Source of the DNA: Gemmatimonadota bacterium
Lineage (GTDB): Bacteria > GCA-2686955
DNA length: 16,937 nt
Assembly: GCA_002686955.1 (NCBI GenBank)
Contig: NYZA01000050.1
Span: forward strand, 1 to 16,937
Direction: 5' to 3'
The position numbers were made by a program, and so were the translations under genes. The notes under the pieces are model-generated. The model had not been told where the DNA came from. It worked only from the letters and a program-made list of their open reading frames with translations, and did no database searches. Below, in pieces: positions 7,148 through 15,600 of this stretch (position 1 is the first letter of the stretch; each line of letters starts with the position of its first letter).

Positions 7148-8172
7148 TGACGGCGATCCCTTTCGACATCCATCAGCGCTACCGCGGCATCTTCCGGTCG
7201 CTGGAGCCCTACCTGTCCGAGGGCCGTGTCTTGGATGTCGGCGGAGCGAAGGGAGCCGCCGCCGCTCTCGCGGCGCCGGGGCTCGATATCGTCGTCGCTG
7301 ACCTGGGTGTCGTGGAGGAGCGCGGGGGGGTGCGCGCCGATGCCGTGACGCTTCCCTTTCGTTCGGGTTGCTTCGACGCCGTGGTCTCCGCGGATCTGCT
7401 GGAGCACGTTCCTGAGCGATCGAGAGCGGCGGTGCTCCGGGAGATGCTCCGCGTTGCAAGGGGAGCCTTGATCGTCGCCGCCCCCTTCGATGATCCGCGC
7501 GTGCGCGCCGCGGAAGAGAGTGTTGATGCGCTGGTCCGAACCCGTCTCGGGGGGCCTCATCCCGCTCTGGCGGAGCACAGGGAGTACGGGTTGCCCAACT
7601 TGCGTCGAACGGTGAGTGAGCTGGGGGCAGGCGGACGGCGGACGGCGATAGCTCCAAACGGCTCGCTGCAGCTCTGGCTGCCGCTGATGCTCACCGACTG
7701 GTACCTCGCCGACCATGCCGCACTGGCGCCTCTGCGGGAACGCTTGGCGCAGTTTTACGACGAAGTCGTGTGTGAGACCGACGCCGCGGAGCCGGCCTAT
7801 CGGCATGTCGTGACCTCGGTGCCGGCCGCAATGGCGAGGAACCGATCGGTCGATATGAAGTCCGCCGACTCGGTTGCGGGGCGGAAGATCGATTACGATG
7901 GAATCGCTGCCCTGCTCGAGCTCTTCCGCATCGACTCCGTTCGTAGCGCCGATTCCGCGCGTGAGGCGGCGGAGGAGCGCGCGGACCGATCCGAGCAGGA
8001 GGCGCGCTCCTTGCACTCCGAGCTCACCCGTTTGCTGTCGCACAATCGCGACCTCGAGGATTCCTTGCGGCTGCACACCGCGGAGCTCGAAGAGCTCCGA
8101 GCGTTTCGTAGCCGCTTCACCGATTCGGTGCCTGGCCGCACCTGGCGCCGGATCCGGGAGCATGGCCGGTGA
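7144..8172 (+). CDS. Class I SAM-dependent methyltransferase with C-terminal coiled coil
   Basis: The protein has 342 residues. Motif I is VLDVGGAKGAAAA (29-41), the acidic end of beta-2 is VADLG (51-55), and LPFRSGCFDAVVSADLLEHVPE (70-91 region) is the methyltransf_11-type motif with the LEHV turn. Residues 100-230 complete the Rossmann fold and a variable lid. Residues about 267-320 are rich in Glu, Arg and Leu with heptad-like spacing, predicting a coiled coil, and a basic tail follows. The substrate is not evident; in glycan loci such enzymes methylate sugars or sugar phosphates. The first ATG (7144) overlaps the upstream stop as ATGA; a second ATG at 7147 is better spaced from GGAGGA (7138-7143) and may be the true start, changing only one residue. 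The coiled coil may serve assembly with operon partners. Confidence 0.85.
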   Translation: MMTAIPFDIHQRYRGIFRSLEPYLSEGRVLDVGGAKGAAAALAAPGLDIVVADLGVVEERGGVRADAVTLPFRSGCFDAVVSADLLEHVPERSRAAVLREMLRVARGALIVAAPFDDPRVRAAEESVDALVRTRLGGPHPALAEHREYGLPNLRRTVSELGAGGRRTAIAPNGSLQLWLPLMLTDWYLADHAALAPLRERLAQFYDEVVCETDAAEPAYRHVVTSVPAAMARNRSVDMKSADSVAGRKIDYDGIAALLELFRIDSVRSADSAREAAEERADRSEQEARSLHSELTRLLSHNRDLEDSLRLHTAELEELRAFRSRFTDSVPGRTWRRIREHGR

Positions 8173-9572
8173 CCGTCCAGAATGCACTTTCCCCCGCTTC
8201 CCAAATGTTGCGTATCTGCTTGGTGGTACACGAATTCTTCCCGAATCACATCGCGGGGACGGAGCAGTTCACTGCCCATCTCGCCCGCGCTCTGGAGGAC
8301 CGTGGCCACCGTGTAATCGTTTTCACCCGCGAGGATGCACCGCCCGGAGCACGGCCGCAGCTCGTGTCGGAGCGGGCCGGCGAGATGCACGTGCACAGGC
8401 TCTACTGGCGACAGAGCGGAGGCAGAGCGCGCGCCCTTCTCCAGGATCTCAGAGGCGGCCCTCCCGCCATCGCCTTCCGCCGCGTGCTGAGGGACTTCCG
8501 CCCCCATGTCGTCCATTTCCAGCATCTGCTCGGCCTTTCGCTGCAGCTCATTGCCGACGCAAAAGACGCCGGCGCGAAATGCGCTCTTACACTCAACGAC
8601 TTCTGGTTCATCTGTCCTCGAATCAAACTCATGCGTCCGCCTCGGAAGGATGAATGGACCGGGCTGCGCTGCGACGGCCCGTACGGTGGCCGGGCATGCC
8701 CTCCCTGCTCCAGGGGGCTCGGACGACGCGCTCGGTTTCTGCTCGCGGGGTACCACAAGCACCGCTTCGGGCGTTTTCGGGCGGCCGCTGCTCTGGCCGA
8801 TTGGGTTCACTCTCCATCGCAGCATCTCGCCCAGCTCTTCAGTAGGGCGTGGGGAGAGGATGGACCACCGATCGAGGTCAGCGACTACGGAATCGATGTG
8901 GACGGTGTCCGCGAGCAGTGCAAAGACGGAGCGCCGCGTCGGGACGACCGTGTGCGGATCGCCTACATCGGCGCGATCATCCCCGAGAAGGGCCCCGATA
9001 TCTTCCTGGATGCTCTCTCGATCCTTGGGCGGGGGAACTGGAAGGCGCGAATCCACGGTGATCCGGAGGTCCAGCCGCACTACGGTCGCGAAGTCGCGGC
9101 ACAGGCCCGCTCTTTGGGTGTGGAGATGGCGGGTCCCTATCCGCCCGGCCAAGCGGGAAAGGTGCTCGCCGATGCCGATCTGGTCGTGGTTCCCAGTCGC
9201 TGGTGGGAGAACCGACCCCTGACCGTGCTAGAGGCCTTCGCCGCGGGAGTGCCGGTCGTGGCCGCGCGGCTGGGAGGGCTGGCCGAGATGGTTCGCAACG
9301 ATTGGGGCGGGTGGACTTTCTCGCCGGAGAACGCGGGGGACCTGGCGCGCGTGCTCGGCGAGGTGATCGGCGATCCGGATCGACGCAGGAAGGCCGCCGA
9401 TCGGATTCCTCCGCTCAAGGACCTGCTCTATCTCGGTGAGGAAATGGAGACTCGATACTTATCAATGTTGCGTCACGGGCTCCGTCGCGAGCGCGACATC
9501 GGCTGGTCGATCGGAAGCGACCACGTACTCGGTCCCCAACACCGGGCATCGGGAAGAGCGGAGCCTCAATGA
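8169..9572 (+). CDS. Glycosyltransferase family 4
   Basis: The protein has 467 residues and a GT-B fold. The N-terminal Rossmann half begins LRICLVVHEFFPNHIAGTE (14-32), where the Gly-rich loop contacts the acceptor. The C-terminal nucleotide-sugar half has IAYIGAIIPEKGPDIFLDAL (264-283) and the retaining-GT4 EX7E motif from E347 to E355 in SRWWENRPLTVLEAFAAGVPVV. A cysteine group C149, C168, C177 and C180 (CP-R near 149, CPPC at 177-180) sits in the N-terminal half and recurs in the fused GT4 of this operon. No membrane helix is seen, so it should act on the cytoplasmic face, adding a sugar from an NDP-sugar to a lipid-linked glycan. The start is a GTG overlapping the preceding stop as GTGA, with GGGAG 8 bases upstream; the internal ATG at 8205 is an alternative. 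The donor sugar is unknown. Confidence 0.87.
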   Translation: MTVQNALSPASQMLRICLVVHEFFPNHIAGTEQFTAHLARALEDRGHRVIVFTREDAPPGARPQLVSERAGEMHVHRLYWRQSGGRARALLQDLRGGPPAIAFRRVLRDFRPHVVHFQHLLGLSLQLIADAKDAGAKCALTLNDFWFICPRIKLMRPPRKDEWTGLRCDGPYGGRACPPCSRGLGRRARFLLAGYHKHRFGRFRAAAALADWVHSPSQHLAQLFSRAWGEDGPPIEVSDYGIDVDGVREQCKDGAPRRDDRVRIAYIGAIIPEKGPDIFLDALSILGRGNWKARIHGDPEVQPHYGREVAAQARSLGVEMAGPYPPGQAGKVLADADLVVVPSRWWENRPLTVLEAFAAGVPVVAARLGGLAEMVRNDWGGWTFSPENAGDLARVLGEVIGDPDRRRKAADRIPPLKDLLYLGEEMETRYLSMLRHGLRRERDIGWSIGSDHVLGPQHRASGRAEPQ

Positions 9573-10627
9573 AGGGGCGGGCCATCGCCTGGACCCGACT
9601 CCTCGGGTGGCGCAATGGGGCCAAACGGACCCGGGAGCTGCCACGGCGCATCACGATCGAGAACACACACCGGTGCAATCTGCGCTGTCCCTTCTGTCTA
9701 CACACTCTTCACGAAGGAGCATCGCCCTCGATGAGCCCCGGTCTTTTCGACTCATTGGCGGCTGAGCTGTTCACGGAAGGGAGCGAAGTCGGACTCTCGG
9801 TTACGGGCGAGCCTTTTCTCTCGCCGCGATTCGAGGAGGAGTGCGCGGCGATCGAAAAAGCCGGCGCCCACCTCGTGACATACACCAATGGAACGCGTCT
9901 GCTCGAAGCCCTCGACATGGCTTCCTTCAGGGCGGTCGTGCGCGGGCTCAGCGTTTCGCTCGACGCGGCCACCGAGGCAACCTATTCCACGCTCCGTCCT
10001 CCGGCTTCTTGGACGAAGATGCTCGATGGGATTCGGGCCTACGATCGCTGGCGAAAAACGCGCGATGATCCTCCCGCGCTCGAGCTGGTGCTGGTGCTGC
10101 AGAGGCGCAACATCGACGAGCTCGTTCGGTGGGTCGATCTGGCGAAAGAGCTCGGCGCCGATCGCGTGGCGACCTCTCACTTGGTCGTGCACAGCGACGA
10201 CATGCGGCCCGAGAGCCTGGCGGAGTTGGAGGAAGGACGAAAGCTCGCGAATCGATCGATACGGGCCGCGCGAGAGCGCGCGCGATCGATCGGCATCGAT
10301 GCAACCTTTCCCGGGCCCTTCGGTAGCCCCTCGGTCGCTCCGGAGGCGCCCCCCGAAGCTCCGAGAGGTGAAGCGACCTGCCGCCTGCCGTGGACCGAGA
10401 CGTGGATCGATGCCTCGGGCGAGGTCTATCCCTGCTGCTTCCCCGATCTGGTGCCGTCCATGGGCAACGTGAAAGAGGGGGGATTCACGGCGGTCTGGAA
10501 TGGGAGCGCGTACCGCGATTGGCGACGCGCTCTGCTCGGCGCCGACCTTCCCCCGCCCTGCCGAAGCTGCCATCTGGCTCGTCCCACCAACGAAGCGCGC
10601 TTCGAGCTCGTGAGGGCGGAGCCTTGA
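9569..10627 (+). CDS. Radical SAM/SPASM-type enzyme 1
   Basis: The protein has 352 residues. The radical SAM cluster motif is C36-x3-C40-x2-C43 (THRCNLRCPFC). The usual TGEPFLSP (79-86, the GGE-like SAM-binding strand), YTNGT (105-109) and SVSLDAA (128-134) motifs follow. The C-terminal SPASM/twitch-like part carries C271, C289, C290, C331 and C334 (TCRLPW, YPCCFPD and CRSC), enough for one auxiliary Fe-S cluster and fewer cysteines than full two-cluster SPASM domains. SPASM enzymes modify peptides, proteins or sugars by radical chemistry. In glycan operons their substrates are mostly unknown; a sugar oxidation, epimerisation or dehydration is possible. The ATG overlaps the preceding stop as ATGA, with GGAG 5 bases upstream. 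A second enzyme of the same layout follows immediately. Confidence 0.88.
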   Translation: MKGRAIAWTRLLGWRNGAKRTRELPRRITIENTHRCNLRCPFCLHTLHEGASPSMSPGLFDSLAAELFTEGSEVGLSVTGEPFLSPRFEEECAAIEKAGAHLVTYTNGTRLLEALDMASFRAVVRGLSVSLDAATEATYSTLRPPASWTKMLDGIRAYDRWRKTRDDPPALELVLVLQRRNIDELVRWVDLAKELGADRVATSHLVVHSDDMRPESLAELEEGRKLANRSIRAARERARSIGIDATFPGPFGSPSVAPEAPPEAPRGEATCRLPWTETWIDASGEVYPCCFPDLVPSMGNVKEGGFTAVWNGSAYRDWRRALLGADLPPPCRSCHLARPTNEARFELVRAEP

Positions 10628-11724
10628 TCTCGTTGCGACCTCCCGGATCGAAGGCGGCCCGCCGCGCGAATCTGCGCACCGCCGCCCAGAGCATCGCCCG
10701 CGGACGCACACGGGTATCTCACCGCCCCGTCGAGGCCTTTCTGGAAATCGTTCGCGACTGCAACATCCGGTGCACCATGTGCGCCATCTCCTTCGATGAT
10801 CACTACCGCGTCGGTCCTCGAGACGATCGCGGTCTGATGCCGATCGAGCTCTTCGAACGATCCCTGCCCCTGCTGCGCCGGGCGGCGAAAGTGCATCTGA
10901 TGGGAACGGGAGAACCGCTCCTGCACCCGGAGCTTCCCGAGATGGTGCGCCGCCTCACCCGATGGGGCGCCTGGGTGACCTTCAACACGAATGGAACCCT
11001 GCTGGAGCCAGAGCTGGCGCGGACGTTGTGCCGCGCGCGGCTCAGCCAGATCGTACTCTCGCTCGACGGTGCGACGGCATCGACCCACGAGTCGATCCGC
11101 CGGGGGGCATCGTTTCCCCGCATCATCGAGAACATCCGCTTCCTCAACGATCAAGATGGCGCTCCGGAGCTGATCGTGGCGATGGTTCTGATGCGAGAGA
11201 ATCTGGACGAAATCGAGGCAATGATCGAGCTCTCGGCCGGCCTCGGGGCGCGCTTTCTGCATGTGGAGCCGCTTCTCTGGCAAGACGATGCGGCGTACGG
11301 AGAGTTCTACGACGCGAACGCCGTGCCGCGAAACGAAGCAAGGGTCCGGGTCGCGGAGGCATCGGCGGCCGCTGAGAGTCTCGGAGTCGCAATCGAATCT
11401 CCACTCCTGGCCTCCAGCGCCGGCGAGCCGGGCGAGGAATCGCCGGGCCCGATCTGCTCCGAACCGTGGACCACCCTTTACGTCACGAAGGATGGGAGGC
11501 TGCGGGCCTGCTGCAACGGCACCGAGGATCTGGGGAGTCTCGGCGGCGACGGCGGCGGCTGGAACGACGCGGGCTTCGCGCGCTACCGGCGCCTCATTTC
11601 CGGGGAGAAGCTGCCCGCCGATTGCGGTAGCTGCGCGGTGAACCGTCGCTTTCGAAAGGTCCTCCCGATCGACGCACCGATGCTTGGGATTCCAGCGTCG
11701 ACGCTGCCTCCGGAGGTGCGCTGA
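10624..11724 (+). CDS. Radical SAM/SPASM-type enzyme 2
   Basis: The protein has 366 residues. The radical SAM motif is C46-x3-C50-x2-C53 (DCNIRCTMC), followed by HLMGTGEPLLHPEL (91-104), FNTNGT (120-125) and VLSLDGA (144-150). The C-terminal SPASM-like cysteines C278, C296, C297, C334 and C337 have the same order and spacing class as in the neighbouring enzyme, so the two are paralogues that diverged strongly. The N-terminal 35 residues are basic. The start is inferred as TTG at 10624, overlapping the preceding stop as TTGA with GAGGG 7 bases upstream. Farther upstream, the frame overlaps the previous gene and is not protein-like. The chemistry is unknown. Two consecutive radical enzymes suggest a two-step conversion or two related substrates. 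Confidence 0.87.
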   Translation: MISLRPPGSKAARRANLRTAAQSIARGRTRVSHRPVEAFLEIVRDCNIRCTMCAISFDDHYRVGPRDDRGLMPIELFERSLPLLRRAAKVHLMGTGEPLLHPELPEMVRRLTRWGAWVTFNTNGTLLEPELARTLCRARLSQIVLSLDGATASTHESIRRGASFPRIIENIRFLNDQDGAPELIVAMVLMRENLDEIEAMIELSAGLGARFLHVEPLLWQDDAAYGEFYDANAVPRNEARVRVAEASAAAESLGVAIESPLLASSAGEPGEESPGPICSEPWTTLYVTKDGRLRACCNGTEDLGSLGGDGGGWNDAGFARYRRLISGEKLPADCGSCAVNRRFRKVLPIDAPMLGIPASTLPPEVR

Positions 11725-12644
11725 TGGTGGGCGTTTCGGTCGTCATTCCGACTCTCGATGGTGGAGATCGGCTCGATTCGGTTCTTGACGCGGTCATGAC
11801 GCAAGAGGGAGATGACTTCGACGAAATCGAGATCGTCTGCGTCGACAGTGGATCTCGCCCCCCCATGAGAAAGCGGCTCGATCGCAAGGACGTACGCGTG
11901 ATCGACATCCCGAGGGGATCGTTCGACCACGGAGCAACGCGCCGCCTGGGGATCGAGAATACGAGAGGAGAGTTCGTCGCCCTTTTGACGCAGGACGCAC
12001 GCCCCGCCGACACCCGCTGGCTCGCGCCCTTGATCGATGCCCTTCGGCGCGATTCCGAGGCGGCCGGCGCGTGGAGTCGACAGCTCGTCCGCCCCGGCGC
12101 CGACCCACTGGAACGATGGAAGATGCACCACTGGTCCGGCTCGAAGAGGGAAGCTCGGCGCGCCGGCCTGCCCGAAGGGGAGGGCTGGGACGATCTCGAT
12201 CCGCGCCGGAGGTATCAGGTCGCGCTCTTCGACGACGTGAGCTGCTGCATTCGGCGTTCCGATTGGCAACGCATCCCTCACCGGCCGGTCGAGTTCGGCG
12301 AAGATCTCGATTGGGGACGACGGGTCGTGGAGGCGGGGCGACGGATCCTCTTCGTGCCGGAATCGCGCGTCGTTCACAGCCACCCGGCGCGCACCTGGAG
12401 CGACGCGAGGAGGGTCTTCGCCGACCATCGCAACATCATTCGTCTGACCGGATGGCGCACCGTTCCGACCCTCGGCACGGTGCCGCGTGCCGCGATCGGT
12501 GGTTTGCTCGATATGACGCGCTTCGTCTGGCGAACCTCGCCACCATCCGCCCGCCCGGGTCCGCTCGTCCGCTCCATCCCCTACGCTCTCGGACTCGCCG
12601 CGGCACAATGGGCCGCATCCGCAAAGGAGCGCGCCGCCCGGTGA
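11724..12644 (+). CDS. Glycosyltransferase family 2, rhamnosyltransferase-like
   Basis: The protein has 306 residues and a GT-A fold. It starts VSVVIPTLDGGDRLDSVL (4-21), the nucleotide-binding first strand. FDHGATRRLGIENTRGEFVALLTQDARP (67-94 region) is characteristic of GT2 rhamnosyltransferase-like enzymes, with D91 in the metal-binding TQDA position. GEDLDWGRRVVEAG (192-205) is the catalytic-base ED region, and RVVHSH (215-220) completes the C-terminal site. Residues 280-300 are mildly hydrophobic and may touch the membrane. It is expected to add a deoxyhexose such as rhamnose from an NDP-sugar, but no dTDP-rhamnose synthesis genes are in the window, so the donor is uncertain. The ATG shares one base with the previous stop (TGATG), with CGGAGG at 11711-11716. 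Confidence 0.86.
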   Translation: MVGVSVVIPTLDGGDRLDSVLDAVMTQEGDDFDEIEIVCVDSGSRPPMRKRLDRKDVRVIDIPRGSFDHGATRRLGIENTRGEFVALLTQDARPADTRWLAPLIDALRRDSEAAGAWSRQLVRPGADPLERWKMHHWSGSKREARRAGLPEGEGWDDLDPRRRYQVALFDDVSCCIRRSDWQRIPHRPVEFGEDLDWGRRVVEAGRRILFVPESRVVHSHPARTWSDARRVFADHRNIIRLTGWRTVPTLGTVPRAAIGGLLDMTRFVWRTSPPSARPGPLVRSIPYALGLAAAQWAASAKERAAR

Positions 12645-15600
12645 AGATTCTGCACGTCGTCCACCGTCTTCCCGATCCACGGGCGCCGGGTGGCTCGGAG
12701 CTGCACGCATGGAGGCTCGCCGCCGCTCAGAAGAGGTTGGGGCATGATGTGCTGATCGCGCTTGGAGATCCTGCGGCCGCGATCGGGGAGGAGGTGGACT
12801 GCGTTTCGCTCCCCACCTCGAATCGCGCACCATGGGGCGATCGGCGGATCGATGACGCGATCTTTGGGCGCACTCGAGAATGGGGCGCGGAGATCGTCCA
12901 CCTCCACCACCTCATGAACCTCTCGGCGTCGGCACCGATCGCGTTGCGGCGAGGCGAGATCCCCTGCGTCATGACGGCGCACGATCTGTGGACCTTTTGC
13001 CCGCGGGGACAGATGGTGCATAGCAATGGGGAGCGCTGCGTCGAGCCCAGCTCGGCCCGCTGCGGACCTTGCCTCGGCATCGAAGCTGAAACATGTGGGA
13101 CGAAGAGGTGGCTATTGCGTAGAGCTCGCAACAGTATTGACGCACAGGCGCTCTCTCGGGTGCGACGCGAAGCGCTCGAATCGATCGACCGTATCATCGC
13201 TCCGGCACCGCGTATCGCGACACTCTGGATCCGGCTTGGAGCTCCCCGAGAGCGGATCAGCGTCGTGCCGCACGGCATCGAAACCGCGGCGCCCCTCGAT
13301 CCGACGAGCGGACGGGACCGCGACGACTTCGTCTTCGGCATTCTCGGCTCTGTGCTTCCGACCAAAGGACACGAGATCGCGATCTCCGCGTTCCAGCGGT
13401 TGGCGGCGCCCCAACTACGCCTCGAAATCCACGGCCCTCGCCTCCCCTTCCACGGAGACCGAGAGCATCTCGCGCGGATCGACGCTGCCACCGCGCGAGA
13501 TCCCCGCATCTCGATCCACGGCCCGTATCGCCCCAACGATCTCGACCGTGTGCTCGCCCGCCTCGACGCCGTGCTCGTCCCCTCGATCTGGGAGGAGCAT
13601 TTCGGGCTCACCCTGCACGAGGCATCGACGCGCGGACTTCCGGTGATCGCGAGCGAAATCGGCGCACTGCCCGACGCGATCGTGCCCGAGGAGACCGGTC
13701 TGTTGGTCCCCCCAGGCGACCCCGCCGCGCTCGCCTCCGCCATGGGCAAAGTGTCGCGTCATGAATGGTCCCCGTCTCGGAGAATCGAGCCGCGCACCAT
13801 CGAAGAGAACGCGCGCGATATATACGAAGTGCTCCAATCGGTCGTCGCATCGGCGCGCAACAGGATCGGTGCAATCGCGCTGGCGGCGGCTATTCTCTCC
13901 CCCTTCACCCCGACGAGCCAAGCCGCCGAGACGGTTCGAGTCGAGCGCAAGATCGAGCTCGCCGAACGCTTCACCTCCGCCTCGATACGTCCCTCTGATG
14001 CCGATGTGCGGGTCACGCGGATCTTCGTCGGTGGCGAAGAAGCCCCCTGCATCTTCCAACACCCCGACAGCAAGATCACCTTTGAAGATGTGCCTCTTCA
14101 CGAAGGGGCACGCTTCGTGGCCGCGCTCGGAATCGCCGACGGCGCATGGGAACGCCCAGGAAACGGCGTTGTCTTCGAGCTCGCCCTCCCCGCCTTTTTC
14201 GGGGATCGCGTCATCTTCAGCCGGCGCGTCGACCCTCGCGTCGAATCCAAGGACCGCCGCTGGATTCCGGTCGACGTCCCCCTGGATCAGCTCGGCGTAT
14301 CGGGCTCCGCCGACCTCATCTTGCGCACCCTGGACGACGGCGACGGACGCTACGACTGGGCCGCTTGGCGAAGCCCGCGAATCGTTTCATCCGGCGCTCT
14401 TCGCGCGGCCTCTCCCGCCCTCCGCCCCGAGCCCTCTCTTCTCCTGATCACCATCGACACACTACGCGCCGATCACCTCGGCATTTGCGGCGGCGCCCCC
14501 ACGCCGACCCTCGACTCGCTCGCCGCCTCCGGCAGCACCCGCTGCGATATTCAGAGCCACGCTCCGATCACAGCCCCGTCTCACGCCGCTCTGATGCTGG
14601 GGCGCCTGCCCCGCGAGGCCGGGGTTCTGAACAACGGCGACCATCTACAGAAGCTCGAATCGACCCTCGCCGAGAAGGCCCGCGCCGCCGGCATGCGCAC
14701 CGGAGCCGTCGTCGCCCTCGGAGTCCTCAACTCCCGCTTCGGTTTCGATCGCGGCTTCGAGCGCTTCCTCGACGTGCCGGAAGGCCCGGTCTACTGGCGC
14801 CCCGGCGAAGAGGTGAACCGCCTCGCATTCCGACTCCTCGAATGGGCACGGCTCGACCGCTTCTTGCTCTGGGTGCACTACGCCGAGCCGCACGAACCGT
14901 ACGAACCGCCCGCAACCGCCGGCAACACGCTGCGCCTCGTCGACGCATCCGGCGCGCCCGTCCCGCGTCATCGCTTTACCAGAGACACTCTCTCCAGCGT
15001 CCCCCTCTTGCTCCCCCCGGGCGAAACCCGGCTCCGGCTCGAGGCCGAGAAGGCGGGGAACCTGCTGCGCGGAAGCGAGCTCACATTCAAGCTGCCCGTG
15101 CTCCGCCTCGAGGGCCTGGCGCCGGAAGAGCTCGCTGAGCTCGACATGAAACTCGGAGAAGGATGGCGCGAGTTCCCGCGCGGCCTCGGCCTCGAAGGGC
15201 GCTGGTTGACGCGGGCGGGCGAGATCGTGATCACCAACCGCTCGCCCGAGCCGAAGCGCGTCACCCTACGATATCTCGCCAAGGAGCACATGGCGCTGGC
15301 GGAGCTGGGCAGGCGTTACGCGGGTGAGGTGGCCCATGTCGACCGCCTAATCGGCGAGCTCCTCGCCGAGCTTCGCGGGCTGGGGCTCGACCGATCCACT
15401 TACGTCGCAGTCACCGCCGATCACGGAGAAGCGTTGGGGGAACGGGGATTGGTGGGACACGTTCACCATCTCTACGACCATCTCCTGGCGGTGCCGATAC
15501 TGCTGGCCGGCCCTTCGCCCAATCGACTCGGTGACAGGAGCCCCGCGGGAATCGTCGACCTGCACGCCACCCTGCTCGACCTACTCTCACTTCCCCCTCT

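Noticed and set aside
7893-9152. Minus-strand open frame of 419 codons opposite the methyltransferase and GT4 genes
   Set aside because: It crosses a well-supported gene boundary on the other strand and carries no recognisable motif.
12071-12640. N-terminal extension of the large fusion frame upstream of its GTG at 12641
   Set aside because: It overlaps the GT2 gene in another frame and reads as Arg/Pro-rich noise. The GT4 fold begins exactly at VKILHVV with a GTGA overlap.
14570-14590. Calling the fused AlkP domain a formylglycine sulfatase
   Set aside because: The nucleophile position is Thr (TAPSH), not Cys or Ser in C/S-x-P-S-R, so formylglycine maturation is not expected. Phosphatase, phosphodiesterase or transferase chemistry is more likely.
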